From positions 1,039,192-1,103,191 of the forward strand of contig NZ_WUTW01000001.1 of the NCBI RefSeq assembly GCF_009831215.1: a stretch of DNA of 64,000 bases. The letters are read 5' to 3'. Made by a program: the position numbers and the translations under genes. Numbering within the stretch: position 1 is the stretch's first letter; each line of letters begins with the position of its first letter. Under the pieces are notes generated by a model. It saw nothing but the letters and a program-made list of their open reading frames with translations, searched no databases and had not been told where the DNA came from. This document shows positions 37,869 through 46,993 of the stretch, in pieces. The DNA is from Actinomadura rayongensis. Lineage in GTDB: Bacteria > Actinomycetota > Actinomycetes > Streptosporangiales > Streptosporangiaceae.

Positions 37869-39980
37869 ATGGTGATGAAGGACCCGAACAACACGCGGAA
37901 CACGCCGCCGCGCCGGGGCTCCCCGCTGTGGATCTACCTCACGACCGTCACCCTGCTCGGCTTCGCCGTGTGCGCGGCGGCGTTCGCCGGCCTCGGCGGC
38001 GGCGCGCGGGACGCGCTCGCGACGAGCCCCGTGTTCGGGATCCTCGCCTGCCTGGTACTGGCCGGGGAGCTGCGTCCGATCGTCACGCCGGGCTCCACCG
38101 AGGACAGCGGCGCCAGCACCGCGACGACCTTCTCGTTCGCCGCCCTGCTCTACGCGGGACTGCCCGCCGCGCTCGCGCTGCGGGCGGTCTCGCTGGTCGT
38201 CTGCGGCGGGCTGTGGCGCCGCGCCCCGCACCGCATCGGCTTCAACGTCGCCCAGTACGCGCTGAGCCTGGCCGCCGGGCAGCTCGTCCTGACGGCGTTC
38301 GGGACGGGCGGCTCCCCGCTCCACCCCTGGGTCCCCGACGGCGACGACCTCGTCGCCATCGCGCTCGCCGGGGCCGCGTACTTCGTCTGCAACGACGCGC
38401 TGGTCGCGGGGGCGGTCGCGCTGCACGAGCGGATCTCGCCGCTGCGCGCGGTGCGCGGCGACCTCGCCTACCAGGTGCTCGTCCATCTGGCGCTGCTCGG
38501 GCTGGCGCCGCTCGTCGTCACCGCGATGGACCGTTCGGCCGCGTTCCTGCCGCTGATCGTCCTGCCGTTCATCGCCGTCTACCTGAACGCGTCCGCGTCG
38601 GTGCGGCGCGAGCACCAGGCGCTGCACGACGGACTGACCGGCCTGCCCAACCGCAAGCTGCTCACGCTGCGGACCGAGGAGGCCCTGGCCCGCGTCCGCA
38701 CGGCCGACCGCCGCGCGATGCGGGCCGTGGCGGGGCGCGCGGTGCCAGGGCGGCGCGGCGAGACACGTGCCCGGGCGGCGTTGTTCCTGCTCGACCTGGA
38801 CCGTTTCAAGGAGGTCAACGACACGCTCGGGCACCTCACCGGGGACCGGCTGCTCCAACTCGTCGCGCACCGCCTCACCCACGCCGTCCGGCCCGGCGAC
38901 CTGGTCGCGCGGCTCGGCGGGGACGAGTTCGCGGTGCTGCTGCCGTCCGTCCGCGACGAGGCCGCCGCCCGCGAGGTCGCCGCCCGGCTGCGCGCCGCGC
39001 TGAGCGAGCCCGTCCGGCTGGACGGCATGACGTTCGACCTGGACGGCAGCGTCGGCATCGCGCTGTGCCCCGACCACGCGCAGGACTTCGAGTCCCTGCT
39101 GAAGCGCGCCGACGTCGCGATGTACCACGCCAAGCAGACGCGCGGCGGCGTCGAGGTCTACGCGCCCGCGCAGGACCGCAACTCCCCGGCTCGGCTGCGG
39201 ATGCTCGGCGACCTGCGCCGCGCCGTGGACCGCGGCGAACTGGAGCTGTACTACCAGCCGAAGGTCGCGCTGCGGGACGGCAAGCTCGTCGGCATGGAGG
39301 CGCTGCTGCGCTGGCGCCACCCCGACGAGGGGCTGATCGGGCCGGAGCGGTTCCTGTCGGTCGCCGAGCAGACGTACCTGATGCGGTCGATCACCGGCTA
39401 CGTCGTCCACGCCGCGCTGGCGCAGACCGCCGCGTGGTGGCGGGAGAACCTGACCGTCCAGGTCGCGGTGAACGCCTCGGGCCGCGACCTGTTCGACGCG
39501 GGCCTCACCGAGGTCGTCGAGGACGGCCTCGCCCGGCACGGCCTGCCCGCCGCCGCGCTCCAGCTGGAGATCACCGAGCGGATCCTCATGAACGAGTCGG
39601 CGTACGCGTCCGAGACGGTCGGCAAGCTCGCCGGGCTCGGCATCCCGCTCAGCCTGGACGACTTCGGCACCGGCTACTCCTCGCTGGTGCGGCTGCGGCG
39701 GCTGCCCGTCGAGGAGATCAAGATCGACGCCTCGTTCGTGCGGCGACTGACCCGGTCGCCCGACGACGCGGTGATCGTCCGGTCGATCATCGATCTCGTC
39801 CGGACCCTCGGGCTGCGCTCGGTCGCCGAGGGCGTCGAGGACCCCGGCACCGCCGGCGCGCTGCGCGAACTCGGCTGCGACGCCGCGCAGGGCTACCACT
39901 TCGGCCGCCCGATGGACGCCGCGACCGCCACCGACTGGCTCCGCCGCCGGATGGAACGGGCCCCCGAGCCCGCCGCCTGA
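37869..39980 (+). CDS. Membrane GGDEF-EAL protein (c-di-GMP synthesis/degradation)
   Basis: A 703-residue protein. About six to eight N-terminal membrane spans (~15-245, MASE-like) precede a GGDEF domain with an intact active site (RLGGDEFAVLL, about 350) and an EAL domain with intact MEALLRWRHP (about 476) and LDDFGTGYSSL. Both halves therefore look catalytic, so it may make or break c-di-GMP. Start ambiguous between ATG, GTG and a second ATG within 9 bases. It ends against the CitB-like regulator gene. c-di-GMP controls development in actinomycetes. Confidence 0.9.
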   Translation: MVMKDPNNTRNTPPRRGSPLWIYLTTVTLLGFAVCAAAFAGLGGGARDALATSPVFGILACLVLAGELRPIVTPGSTEDSGASTATTFSFAALLYAGLPAALALRAVSLVVCGGLWRRAPHRIGFNVAQYALSLAAGQLVLTAFGTGGSPLHPWVPDGDDLVAIALAGAAYFVCNDALVAGAVALHERISPLRAVRGDLAYQVLVHLALLGLAPLVVTAMDRSAAFLPLIVLPFIAVYLNASASVRREHQALHDGLTGLPNRKLLTLRTEEALARVRTADRRAMRAVAGRAVPGRRGETRARAALFLLDLDRFKEVNDTLGHLTGDRLLQLVAHRLTHAVRPGDLVARLGGDEFAVLLPSVRDEAAAREVAARLRAALSEPVRLDGMTFDLDGSVGIALCPDHAQDFESLLKRADVAMYHAKQTRGGVEVYAPAQDRNSPARLRMLGDLRRAVDRGELELYYQPKVALRDGKLVGMEALLRWRHPDEGLIGPERFLSVAEQTYLMRSITGYVVHAALAQTAAWWRENLTVQVAVNASGRDLFDAGLTEVVEDGLARHGLPAAALQLEITERILMNESAYASETVGKLAGLGIPLSLDDFGTGYSSLVRLRRLPVEEIKIDASFVRRLTRSPDDAVIVRSIIDLVRTLGLRSVAEGVEDPGTAGALRELGCDAAQGYHFGRPMDAATATDWLRRRMERAPEPAA

Positions 39981-39999
39981 CGCGTCCGGCTCAGCCGAC

Positions 40000-40674
40000 T
40001 CAGTCCGCCGGGTCGCCGGTCCAGGAGTAGCGGTGCTCGGGACGTCCCGTGGACCCGTACCGCAGCCGCACCGACACCCGGCCGTCCGCCGCGAGGTCGG
40101 CGAGGTAGCGCTGCGCGGTGGCGCGCGACAGGCCGAGCCGGTCGGCGATCTCGGTGGCGGTCGTCGGCCGTCCGGCGGTCCGGACGGCGTCGCCGACGAG
40201 CCCGGCGGTGTGCGCGGACCGGCCCTTGCGGGCGCCGGAGTCGAGCCGGTCGCCCTGGTGCAACAGCCGGACGGCCCGGTCGATCGCGCTCTGGTCGAGC
40301 GGACGGCTCCCGTCCAGATGGGCGCGGTACCGGGCGTAGGCGGCGAGCCGGTCGGCGAGGTCGCGCTGCGTGAACGGCTTGACCAGGTAGTTCACCGCGC
40401 CGCCGGCGAGCGCCCTGCGGACGGTCGCCGCGTCCCCGGCCGCCGTCAGCATGATCACCTCGCAGCCGAGCGCGCCGATGATCTCGGTGCCGGACGTGTC
40501 GGGCAGGTACTGGTCCAGCAGCACGAGGTCGGGCCGGTCCCGGCGGGCGGCGCGCAGCGCGGCGGCGGCCGTGTGCGCGATCCCGACCGTCTCGAAGCCG
40601 GGGACGGCGGCGACGAACCGGGCGTGCAGGTCCGCCACGCGGTAGTCGTCGTCCACGACGAGGACGCGGATCAT
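40000..40674 (-). CDS. Response regulator, CitB/DpiA type
   Basis: A 224-residue regulator. Receiver: acidic pocket VVDDD (8-10), phospho-acceptor D54 in LVLLDQYLPDTSG, and K in LVKPF. The C-terminal part has a helix-turn-helix (TATEIADRLGLSRATAQRYL) followed by a wing, as in CitB/DcuR-like regulators. Its ATG overlaps the kinase stop (ATGA). Known relatives control uptake or use of small carboxylates, so the decayed transporter beyond the kinase gene may have been its target (inference). Confidence 0.9.
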   Translation of the reverse strand: MIRVLVVDDDYRVADLHARFVAAVPGFETVGIAHTAAAALRAARRDRPDLVLLDQYLPDTSGTEIIGALGCEVIMLTAAGDAATVRRALAGGAVNYLVKPFTQRDLADRLAAYARYRAHLDGSRPLDQSAIDRAVRLLHQGDRLDSGARKGRSAHTAGLVGDAVRTAGRPTTATEIADRLGLSRATAQRYLADLAADGRVSVRLRYGSTGRPEHRYSWTGDPAD

Positions 40675-42292
40675 CGGGCCTCCTCCAGCGCGGCGGGCGC
40701 GCGGCCCGTCCCGGGCGGGACGGCGACCGCGCCGGGCAGGCGCGCCGCGAACGTCGCCCCGCAGCCGGGTCCGGACGCCCGGTCGAGCGTCACGTCCCCG
40801 CCCCGCGCCCGCGCGACCTGCCGGGCGAGCGCCAGGCCGATGCCGTGCGGGCGGTCCCGGTCGGCGCTGGTGCTGAACCCGTCCTCGAAGACGCGGTCGC
40901 GGGCGCCCGCGGGCACGCCGTCGCCGCTGTCGGCGACGGCCAGGTGCAGGTCCGCGCCCGCGCCGAGCACCGAGACCTCCACCCACGCCGGACGGCGGCG
41001 GCCCCGGCGCGCGGCGGTGACGGCGTTGTCGGTGAGGTTGCCGAGCACGGTGACGACGTCCAGGGGCTCGGCCAGCGGCTCGGGCAGATAGGACTCGGGG
41101 GCGAGCCGCAGCCGGACGCCGTGCTCGGACGCGACGGCCGTCTTGGCGGCGAGGAGACCGCGCAGGTAGGGGTCGCCGAGCCGCGTGTCGGCGCCGTCCT
41201 CGGTCGCCAGCGGATCGTGGGCGAGGTCGTGCAGGTAGGCGAGCGCCTCCTCGACGTGCCCGAGCCGCAGCAGCCCGGCGAGGGCGTGCAGGCGGTTGGT
41301 GTACTCGTGGGTCTGGGCGCGCAGCGCGTCCGACAGCGCCCGGACGACGCCCAGCTCCCGGGTGAGCTGGTCGAGTTCGGTTCGGTCGCGCAGGGTCAGG
41401 ACGTGCCCGAGGTCGTGCGCGCCGTGCGCCACGGGTCGGGCCGTCACCACGAGGACGCGCTCCCCGGCGACCATCTGCGCCGCCCGCTCGGCGCGCCGCT
41501 CGGCGAGGGTGGCGCGCAGGCGGGGCGGCAGGCCGGCGTCGGCGAGCGGGGTGCCCGGCGCGGGGGCGTGGCCGAGCAGCCGCGCGGCGGCGTCGTTGCA
41601 CACGGTCACCCGCCCGTCGCGGTCGACGGCGAGGACGCCCTCGTCCACGCAGTGCAGCACGGCCTCCCGTTCGCGGACGAGGTCGGTGAGGTCCACCGGC
41701 TCCAGGCCGAGGGTCTGGCGGCGGAGGCGGCGGGCGAGCAGCACCGTGCCCGCGCCGCCGGGCAGCAGCGCGAGGACGAGGAACAGCGCGGCCAGCCGGA
41801 GCAGGGCGCCGGACCGGCCGCTCACCTCGGCGGCGTCGATGCCGACGCTGACCTCGCCGACGATCCGCCCGTCCGCGGCGCGCAGCGGGACCTTGCCGCG
41901 CGCCGAGTAGCCGAGCGTCCCGCGCTCGGTCAGCGCGACCTCGCGTCCGCGCAGCGCCTCGGACGGGTCGGTGCTCACCGGCTGCCCGATGCGGGACCGG
42001 TCGGGGTGGGAGAAGCGGATGCCCCGGGCGTCGGTGACGACGATGAACAGCGTCCCGGTGCGGGCGCGCGCCGCCTCGGCCGCCGCCCGGACGAGCGCCG
42101 GGTCGCCCCGCAGCACGCCGGTCGCGAGCCGGGGTCGCTCGCGACCGCCAGCGTCCGCTGCTGGTACTGGTGCCGCATCTCCGACCGCAGCAGGACCGCC
42201 ATGAGGGCGAACCCCGACCCCACGACGAGCAGCAGCACCGCGAGCTGGAGCAGCAGCGCCCGGGTGGCGAATCGGGGTGACCTGCGCAACAT
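40671..42292 (-). pseudogene. Sensor histidine kinase, CitA/DcuS type, disrupted by a one-base frameshift
   Basis: The sequence codes for a full CitA-like kinase if one base is added. The N-terminus (MLRRSPRFATRALLLQLAVL, first membrane span) is in one frame up to about VASDP; the rest, RLATGVLRGDPALVRA, periplasmic PAS-like domain, second span, H-box THEYTNRLHALAGLLRLG and ATPase motifs GNLTDNAV, DSGDGVP and HGIGLALARQ, is in another. The break is at a run of four G on the plus strand (42131-42134); a fifth would restore DPRLATGVL. It may be a true mutation or a homopolymer sequencing error. Confidence 0.8.
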
Positions 42293-42359
42293 GCAAAGAA
42301 AGGAATGCCCGTATCCACCAGCAGGGGCAGGACAAGACACGCAGAACGGGCGTTATGCC

Positions 42360-42372
42360 TCTTTGTCAAAGA
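42360..42372. promoter_or_regulatory. Palindrome between the kinase gene and the transporter remnant
   Basis: TCTTTGTCAAAGA is a perfect 13-bp palindrome (6-bp arms around T) in the 130-base divergent intergenic region; on the minus strand it contains TTGACA. Candidate binding site for the CitB-like regulator (inference). Confidence 0.35.
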
Positions 42373-42421
42373 AGCGACATAAGGAAGGCCCGGCGGGAAA
42401 GGCCCGCTTACCGCCCGGACC

Positions 42422-42954
42422 ATGTCGGAGACCACCGAGGCGAACGCTATACCCGAACGGCGCCGCGATCGAGCTGCGCGTCGCCACCAAGAGCATTCCC
42501 GCCCACGGGGGCGTCGAATGCATAGCCGACCGCGACGTCGACCAGCCCGTCGCGCCCGACGAGTTCGTCAGCGTCGTCGGGCCCACCGGCTGTGCCAAGT
42601 CGACGTGCATGTCGCTGATCTCCGGGCTCGCCGCCGCGACTACAGGGGACATCCGCGTGAACGGCGGGCCCGTTCGGGGCATCCCCGGCGGGCTGGGTTA
42701 CATTTCCTGCTGCCGCAGCGGACCATCTCGGACGAAATCGCCGCAAACCATCGCTGCCTGGGCGCCTCCCGGTCGGCCGCCCGTGAGGAGGCCCGCGACT
42801 GGGTCCGGCAGCTCGGGCTCGGCGGCTTCGAGCGCTACTTCTCGCAGCAGCTCTCCGGCAGCATGTGCAAGCGGGTCACGCTCGCCCTGGCGCTGATCAA
42901 ACGGCTGGCGACCCTGTTGATGGGCGAGTCGCTCGGCGCCTTGGCGTCCAGACC
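42422..42954 (+). pseudogene. Remnant of a NitT/TauT-type ABC transporter ATPase
   Basis: Homology to SsuB/TauB-type ATPases is clear but split in frames. MSETTEANAIP is in one frame; NGAAIELRVATKSIPAHGG to GGLGYIS is in a second; RTISDEIAANH to LMGESLGAL returns to the first. Walker A is GPTGCAKST (one Gly lost), the signature is LSGSM rather than LSGGM, and Walker B is LLMGES instead of LLMDEP. The similarity stops at the left edge of the tnpB element, so the C-terminal third is missing. A decayed, non-functional gene. Confidence 0.8.
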
Positions 42955-43012
42955 CATGAGTGTTCTAACGAACCCCGTGATTCTGCCGGGACCTGGCCGA
43001 TAGCGTGGGCGT

Positions 43013-44224
43013 GTGCAGCTCCGGTACAACTTCCGTGTTTATCCGACGCCTGACCAGCGGGAAGCGCTGGCTCGGGCGTTCGGGTGCGCGCGGGTGGTGT
43101 TCAACGACGGCCTCCGTGCTCGTCAGGACGCGCACGCGGCAGGGCTGCCCTACATCTCGGACGGGGATCTGTCCAAGCAGGTGATCACCGAGGCGAAGAA
43201 AGCGCCGGGCCGGGCATGGCTTTGCGAGGTATCAGCCGTCGTCTTGCAGCAGGCTTTGGCGGATCTCAACAGCGCTTACCGGAATTTTTTCGCGTCCGTG
43301 AGCGGGAAGCGCAACGGTCGGAAGGTCGCGCCGCCTCGGTTCCGGTCTCGCAAGGATTCTCGGCAGGCAGTCCGGTTCACGCGCAACGCCGGTTTCGCGG
43401 TGACGGCGGGTCGCAAACTCCGGCTCCCCAAGATCGGGGACGTCCCGGTCCGCTGGTCGCGCGCGTTGCCGTCCGAACCGTCGTCGGTGACGGTGGTCCG
43501 GGACGCGGCCGGACGATATTTCGCTTCGTTCGTGGTCGATGCCGGTCACGAGTCGCTGCCGGAGACGACCGGCGAGGTCGGTATCGACTTGGGTTTGACG
43601 CATTTCGCGGTGCTGTCGGACGGCCGCAAGGTCACCAACCCCCGGATCCTGCGACGCGCGCAACGGCGTCTCCGCAAGGCGCAAAGAGCACTGTCGCGCA
43701 AGCAGAAGGCCAGCGCGAACCGGGCCAAGGCCAGGGCCCGGGTGGCGAGACTCCACGCCCGCGTGGCCGACACGCGCCGCGACCACGCACACAAGCTCTC
43801 CACCGCGTTGATCCGCGACAACCAAGCGGTCTACACGGAGGATCTGAGCGTGGCAGGTCTCGGACGCAGCCGATTGGCCAAGAGCGTCCACGACGCGGGT
43901 TGGGCGCAATTCGTTGCGATGCTGGAGTACAAGGCGAAGCGGTACGGGCGGACCTTCGGCCGGATCGGCCGATTCGAGCCGACGTCGCAGGTCTGTTCGG
44001 TGTGCGGGGCCAAAGACGGCCCGAAGCCGCTGAACGTCCGCGACTGGACGTGTCCCGCGTGCGGGACCGTCCACGACCGCGACGTGAACGCGGCAAGAAA
44101 CGTGCTGGCCGCCGGACGGGCGGACAGGGTAAACGCCTGTGGAGCGCAGGTAAGACCGGAACTCGTTCCGGCACCGCGCCGCGAAGCAGGAACCCTCTCC
44201 CCGCCCACGCCCGCACGGGTGTAG
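43013..44224 (+). CDS. tnpB: TnpB (IS605 OrfB family RNA-guided nuclease)
   Basis: A 403-residue TnpB with all parts intact: the helix-turn-helix N-terminus (FRVYPTPDQREALARAFGCA), RuvC residues D192 (GIDLGLTHF), E276 (YTEDLSVAGL) and D357 (HDRDVNAARN), and a four-cysteine zinc finger (CSVC, CPAC). TnpB proteins are RNA-guided DNA nucleases, ancestors of Cas12, that use a guide RNA from the element's right end. The GTG start gives the usual N-terminus MQLRYNFRVYP. The reading frame is undamaged, unlike its neighbours, so it may be active. Confidence 0.93.
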   Translation: MQLRYNFRVYPTPDQREALARAFGCARVVFNDGLRARQDAHAAGLPYISDGDLSKQVITEAKKAPGRAWLCEVSAVVLQQALADLNSAYRNFFASVSGKRNGRKVAPPRFRSRKDSRQAVRFTRNAGFAVTAGRKLRLPKIGDVPVRWSRALPSEPSSVTVVRDAAGRYFASFVVDAGHESLPETTGEVGIDLGLTHFAVLSDGRKVTNPRILRRAQRRLRKAQRALSRKQKASANRAKARARVARLHARVADTRRDHAHKLSTALIRDNQAVYTEDLSVAGLGRSRLAKSVHDAGWAQFVAMLEYKAKRYGRTFGRIGRFEPTSQVCSVCGAKDGPKPLNVRDWTCPACGTVHDRDVNAARNVLAAGRADRVNACGAQVRPELVPAPRREAGTLSPPTPARV

Positions 44225-44263
44225 CAGGGGAGAATCCCCTCTTTTTGAAGGGGAGGACGTCAA
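44110..44263 (+). ncRNA. Candidate omega-RNA (reRNA) scaffold at the right end of the tnpB element
   Basis: By analogy to known TnpB systems, the guide RNA scaffold overlaps the 3' end of tnpB and the right end. The terminal part shows two small hairpins: AGGGGAGAATCCCCT, then CCCCTCTTTTTGAAGGGG. The guide would be the flanking DNA starting at about 44,264. The 5' end is not determinable here. Confidence 0.45.
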
Positions 44264-45022
44264 GACCACACCGTCGATCTCCAGACCAAGGGCAAGTGCA
44301 TCCAGAGCGTCGTGCAGTTCGCCGACGTGCCCGGGGAGGCCGAGGTCGTCGCCGCCGGGAAGGCCGGGGCGGTCGCCAAGCCCGCCGACTTCGCGGGCAA
44401 GCGCCTCGGCGTGACGAGTTCGGGCTCGTCCACCGACTTCCTCACCCAGGCCCTCGCCGCGACCGCCGGGCTCACCCAGAACGACTACACGACGGTGAAG
44501 GCGGGCGCCGGACAGACGTTCGTCGCCGCGATCGAGAACGGCGGGATCGACGCCGGGATGACCACGGACCCGACCATCGCGCGGCTGACGTCCACCGGCA
44601 AGGGCAAGGTCCTGCTCGACCTGCGCACCGAGGAGGGGACGCGCGCCGCCCTCGGCGGCCTGTACCCGGCCAGTTCGCTCTACATGGACTGCGCCTGGGT
44701 GAAGGCCAACCCGAAGACCGTCCAGAAGCTCGCGAACGCGTTCGTCGCCACGCTCGGCTGGATCAAGGGGCACTCGGCCGCCGAGATCGCGGCGAAGATG
44801 CCGCCCGAGTACGCGGGGGGCGACCCCAAGCTCTACGAGAAGGCCGTCCACGACTCGATGGGGATGTTCACGCCCGACGGGATCATGCCGGAGGACGGGG
44901 CGAAGAACGTCCTGAAGGTCCTCTCGTCGTTCTCGCCGAACGTCAAGGGCAAGGCCGGGACGATCGACCTGTCGAAGACCTACACGACCGAGTTCGCGCG
45001 CAAGGCCGCCGCGAAGTCCTGA
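44264..45022 (+). pseudogene. Headless substrate-binding protein of a NitT/TauT-type ABC transporter
   Basis: The frame begins at the edge of the tnpB element (DHTVDLQTKGKCIQSVVQFA) and runs to a normal stop. It carries the C-terminal two-thirds of an NMT1/SsuA-like periplasmic binding protein: FAGKRLGVTSSGSSTDFLTQ, AGAGQTFVAAIENGGIDAGM, LGGLYPASSLYMDCAWVKAN. The signal peptide, lipobox and first lobe are absent. No start codon with a ribosome site is seen before the ATG at 44,312. The remaining sequence is well conserved, so the truncation may be recent. Confidence 0.8.
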
Positions 45023-45027
45023 GCACC

Positions 45028-45056
45028 CGGGCGTCCCGCCGCCGGCGGGACGCCCG
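45028..45056 (+). terminator. Hairpin terminator after the binding-protein remnant
   Basis: CGGGCGTCCCGCC and GGCGGGACGCCCG form a perfect 13-bp stem with a 3-base loop, six bases after the stop. No T-run. It separates the decayed transporter from gatCAB. Confidence 0.75.
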
Positions 45057-45185
45057 ACCTGTCGGAGAGCGTGACCGCGGACCGCGCCCTAGGATGGGAC
45101 GAAATAGCTCTCGCCAAGTTCGGGCCATGAGGCGCCTAGCACTGCCTCTGGCCTGGGGAAACTCCATCCAGGAAACGGTTCGCAC

Positions 45186-45485
45186 ATGTCCGCGATCACC
45201 CGTGCCGAGGTCGCGCACCTCGCCCGGCTGTCCCGGCTGGCGCTCGGCGACGACGAACTCGATCGTCTCGCCGCCCAGCTCGACCAGATCATCTCCGCGG
45301 TCGCGCGGGTGCAGGAGGTCGCCGCGGAGGACATCCCGCCGACCTCGCACGCCCTGCCGCTGACCAACGTCTACCGGCCCGACGAGGTCCGCCCGTCGCT
45401 GGCGCCGGAGCAGGCGCTCGCGGGCGCGCCCGCCGTGGAGGAGCAGCGGTTCCGGGTCCCGCGGATCCTGGACGAGGAGGCGTGA
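45186..45485 (+). CDS. gatC: Asp-tRNA(Asn)/Glu-tRNA(Gln) amidotransferase subunit C
   Basis: A 99-residue Gat[42 protein letters not shown], and the conserved late [11 protein letters not shown] and RVPRILDEE. It wraps and stabilises GatA-GatB. First gene of gatCAB; its stop overlaps the gatA GTG. A TAGGAT box lies about 90 bases upstream and may be the -10 of the operon. Confidence 0.96.
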   Translation: MSAITRAEVAHLARLSRLALGDDELDRLAAQLDQIISAVARVQEVAAEDIPPTSHALPLTNVYRPDEVRPSLAPEQALAGAPAVEEQRFRVPRILDEEA

Positions 45486-46993
45486 GCGTGAACGAGCTGG
45501 TCGGCAGGACCGCCGCCGAACTCGGCGCGCTGATCGCGGCGGGGGAGACCTCGGCGGCCGAGGTCGCCGACGCCCACCTGGACCGCATCGCGGCCGTGGA
45601 CGGCGCGGTCGGCGCGTTCCTGCACGTCGATCCGGACAACGTCCGCGCGCAGGCCCGCGCGGTGGACGAGCGCCGCGCGGCGGGCGAGGAGCTGGGTCCG
45701 CTCGCGGGCGTCCCGATCGCGCACAAGGACGTCTTCACCACCACGGACATGCCCACCACCGCCGGGTCGAAGATCCTGGAGGGGTGGCGTCCGCCCTACG
45801 ACGCGACGATCACCGAGCGGCTGCGCGCGGCGGGCCTGGTGATCATCGGCAAGACGAACATGGACGAGTTCGCGATGGGCTCGTCCACCGAGAACAGCGC
45901 CTACCAGGTCACCCGCAACCCGTGGGACCTGGCGCGGATCCCGGGCGGCTCGTCCGGCGGGTCGTCGGCGGCGGTCGCGGCCTACGAGGCGCCGCTGGCG
46001 ACGGGCACCGACACCGGCGGCTCGATCCGCCAGCCCGCCGCCGTGACCGGCATCGTGGGCATGAAGCCGACCTACGGCGGTTCGTCCCGGTACGGCGTGA
46101 TCGCGTTCGCGTCGTCGCTGGACACCCCCGGCCCGTTCGCCCGCAACGTCCTGGACGCGGCCCTGCTGCACGAGACGATGAGCGGCCACGACCCGCGCGA
46201 CTCGACGTCCATCGACCGGCCCGTCCCGCCGGTGGTCGAGGCCGCCCGGCGCGCGGACGTCGCGGGCCTCACGGTCGGCGTCGTCAAGGAGTTCGCCGGG
46301 TCCGGCGGCGACGACGGCGTCACGGCCCGGTTCACCGAGGCCGTCGCGCTGCTGGAGTCGCTCGGGGCGAAGGTCGTCGAGGTGTCGTGCCCGCACTTCA
46401 CCTACGCGCTGCCCGCGTACTACATCATCGCGCCGTCGGAGGTGTCGTCCAACCTCGCCCGGTTCGACGCGATGCGCTACGGCCTGCGCGTCGGCGACGA
46501 CGGGACCCGCAGCGCCGAGGAGGTCATGGCGCTGACCCGCGCGGAGGGCTTCGGCGCCGAGGTCAAGCGCCGGATCATGCTCGGCACCTACGCGCTGTCG
46601 TCGGGCTACTACGACGCCTACTACGGCAAGGCGCAGCAGGTCCGGACGCTCGTCAACCGCGACTTCGACGCCGCCTTCGAGCGCGTCGACGTCCTGGTCT
46701 CGCCGACGACGCCGTCCACCGCCTTCCCGATCGGCGAGCGCGCCGACGACCCGATGGCCATGTACCTGGCCGACCTGTGGACGATCCCGTCCGACCTGGC
46801 GGGCAACGCGGCGATCTCCGTCCCGTGCGGCCTCGCCGACGACGGCCTGCCCGTCGGCCTGCAGATCATGGCGCCCGTCCTCGGCGACGACCGCGCGTAC
46901 CGCGTCGGCGCCGCCGTGGAGCGGGCGCTCGAAGACCGCTGGGGCGGCCCCCTGCTGGCCAAGGCCCCCGACCTCGCGGAGGCTGCCCGATGA
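45482..46993 (+). CDS. gatA: Asp-tRNA(Asn)/Glu-tRNA(Gln) amidotransferase subunit A
   Basis: A 503-residue amidase-signature enzyme. The Ser-cisSer-Lys triad is visible with the correct spacing: K82 in AHKDVF, S157 in [12 protein letters not shown] and nucleophile S181 in [10 protein letters not shown]. It releases ammonia from glutamine for transamidation of mischarged tRNA by GatB. The GTG start overlaps gatC (GTGA); a GTG two codons on is possible. It overlaps gatB by ATGA. The presence of gatCAB implies the indirect route to Gln-tRNA and/or Asn-tRNA. Confidence 0.97.
   Translation: MSVNELVGRTAAELGALIAAGETSAAEVADAHLDRIAAVDGAVGAFLHVDPDNVRAQARAVDERRAAGEELGPLAGVPIAHKDVFTTTDMPTTAGSKILEGWRPPYDATITERLRAAGLVIIGKTNMDEFAMGSSTENSAYQVTRNPWDLARIPGGSSGGSSAAVAAYEAPLATGTDTGGSIRQPAAVTGIVGMKPTYGGSSRYGVIAFASSLDTPGPFARNVLDAALLHETMSGHDPRDSTSIDRPVPPVVEAARRADVAGLTVGVVKEFAGSGGDDGVTARFTEAVALLESLGAKVVEVSCPHFTYALPAYYIIAPSEVSSNLARFDAMRYGLRVGDDGTRSAEEVMALTRAEGFGAEVKRRIMLGTYALSSGYYDAYYGKAQQVRTLVNRDFDAAFERVDVLVSPTTPSTAFPIGERADDPMAMYLADLWTIPSDLAGNAAISVPCGLADDGLPVGLQIMAPVLGDDRAYRVGAAVERALEDRWGGPLLAKAPDLAEAAR

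Larger units (their letters stand above)
42955..44263 (+). mobile_element. IS200/IS605-type element carrying only tnpB
   Basis: The left boundary is estimated from the end of ATPase homology (about 42,955, uncertain by ~20 bases). The right boundary is inferred from the terminal motif GGGGAGGACGTCAA typical of actinobacterial tnpB elements, ending near 44,263. No tnpA is present and no inverted repeats or target duplication are seen, as expected for this group. It separates two remnants of one transporter. Confidence 0.75.
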
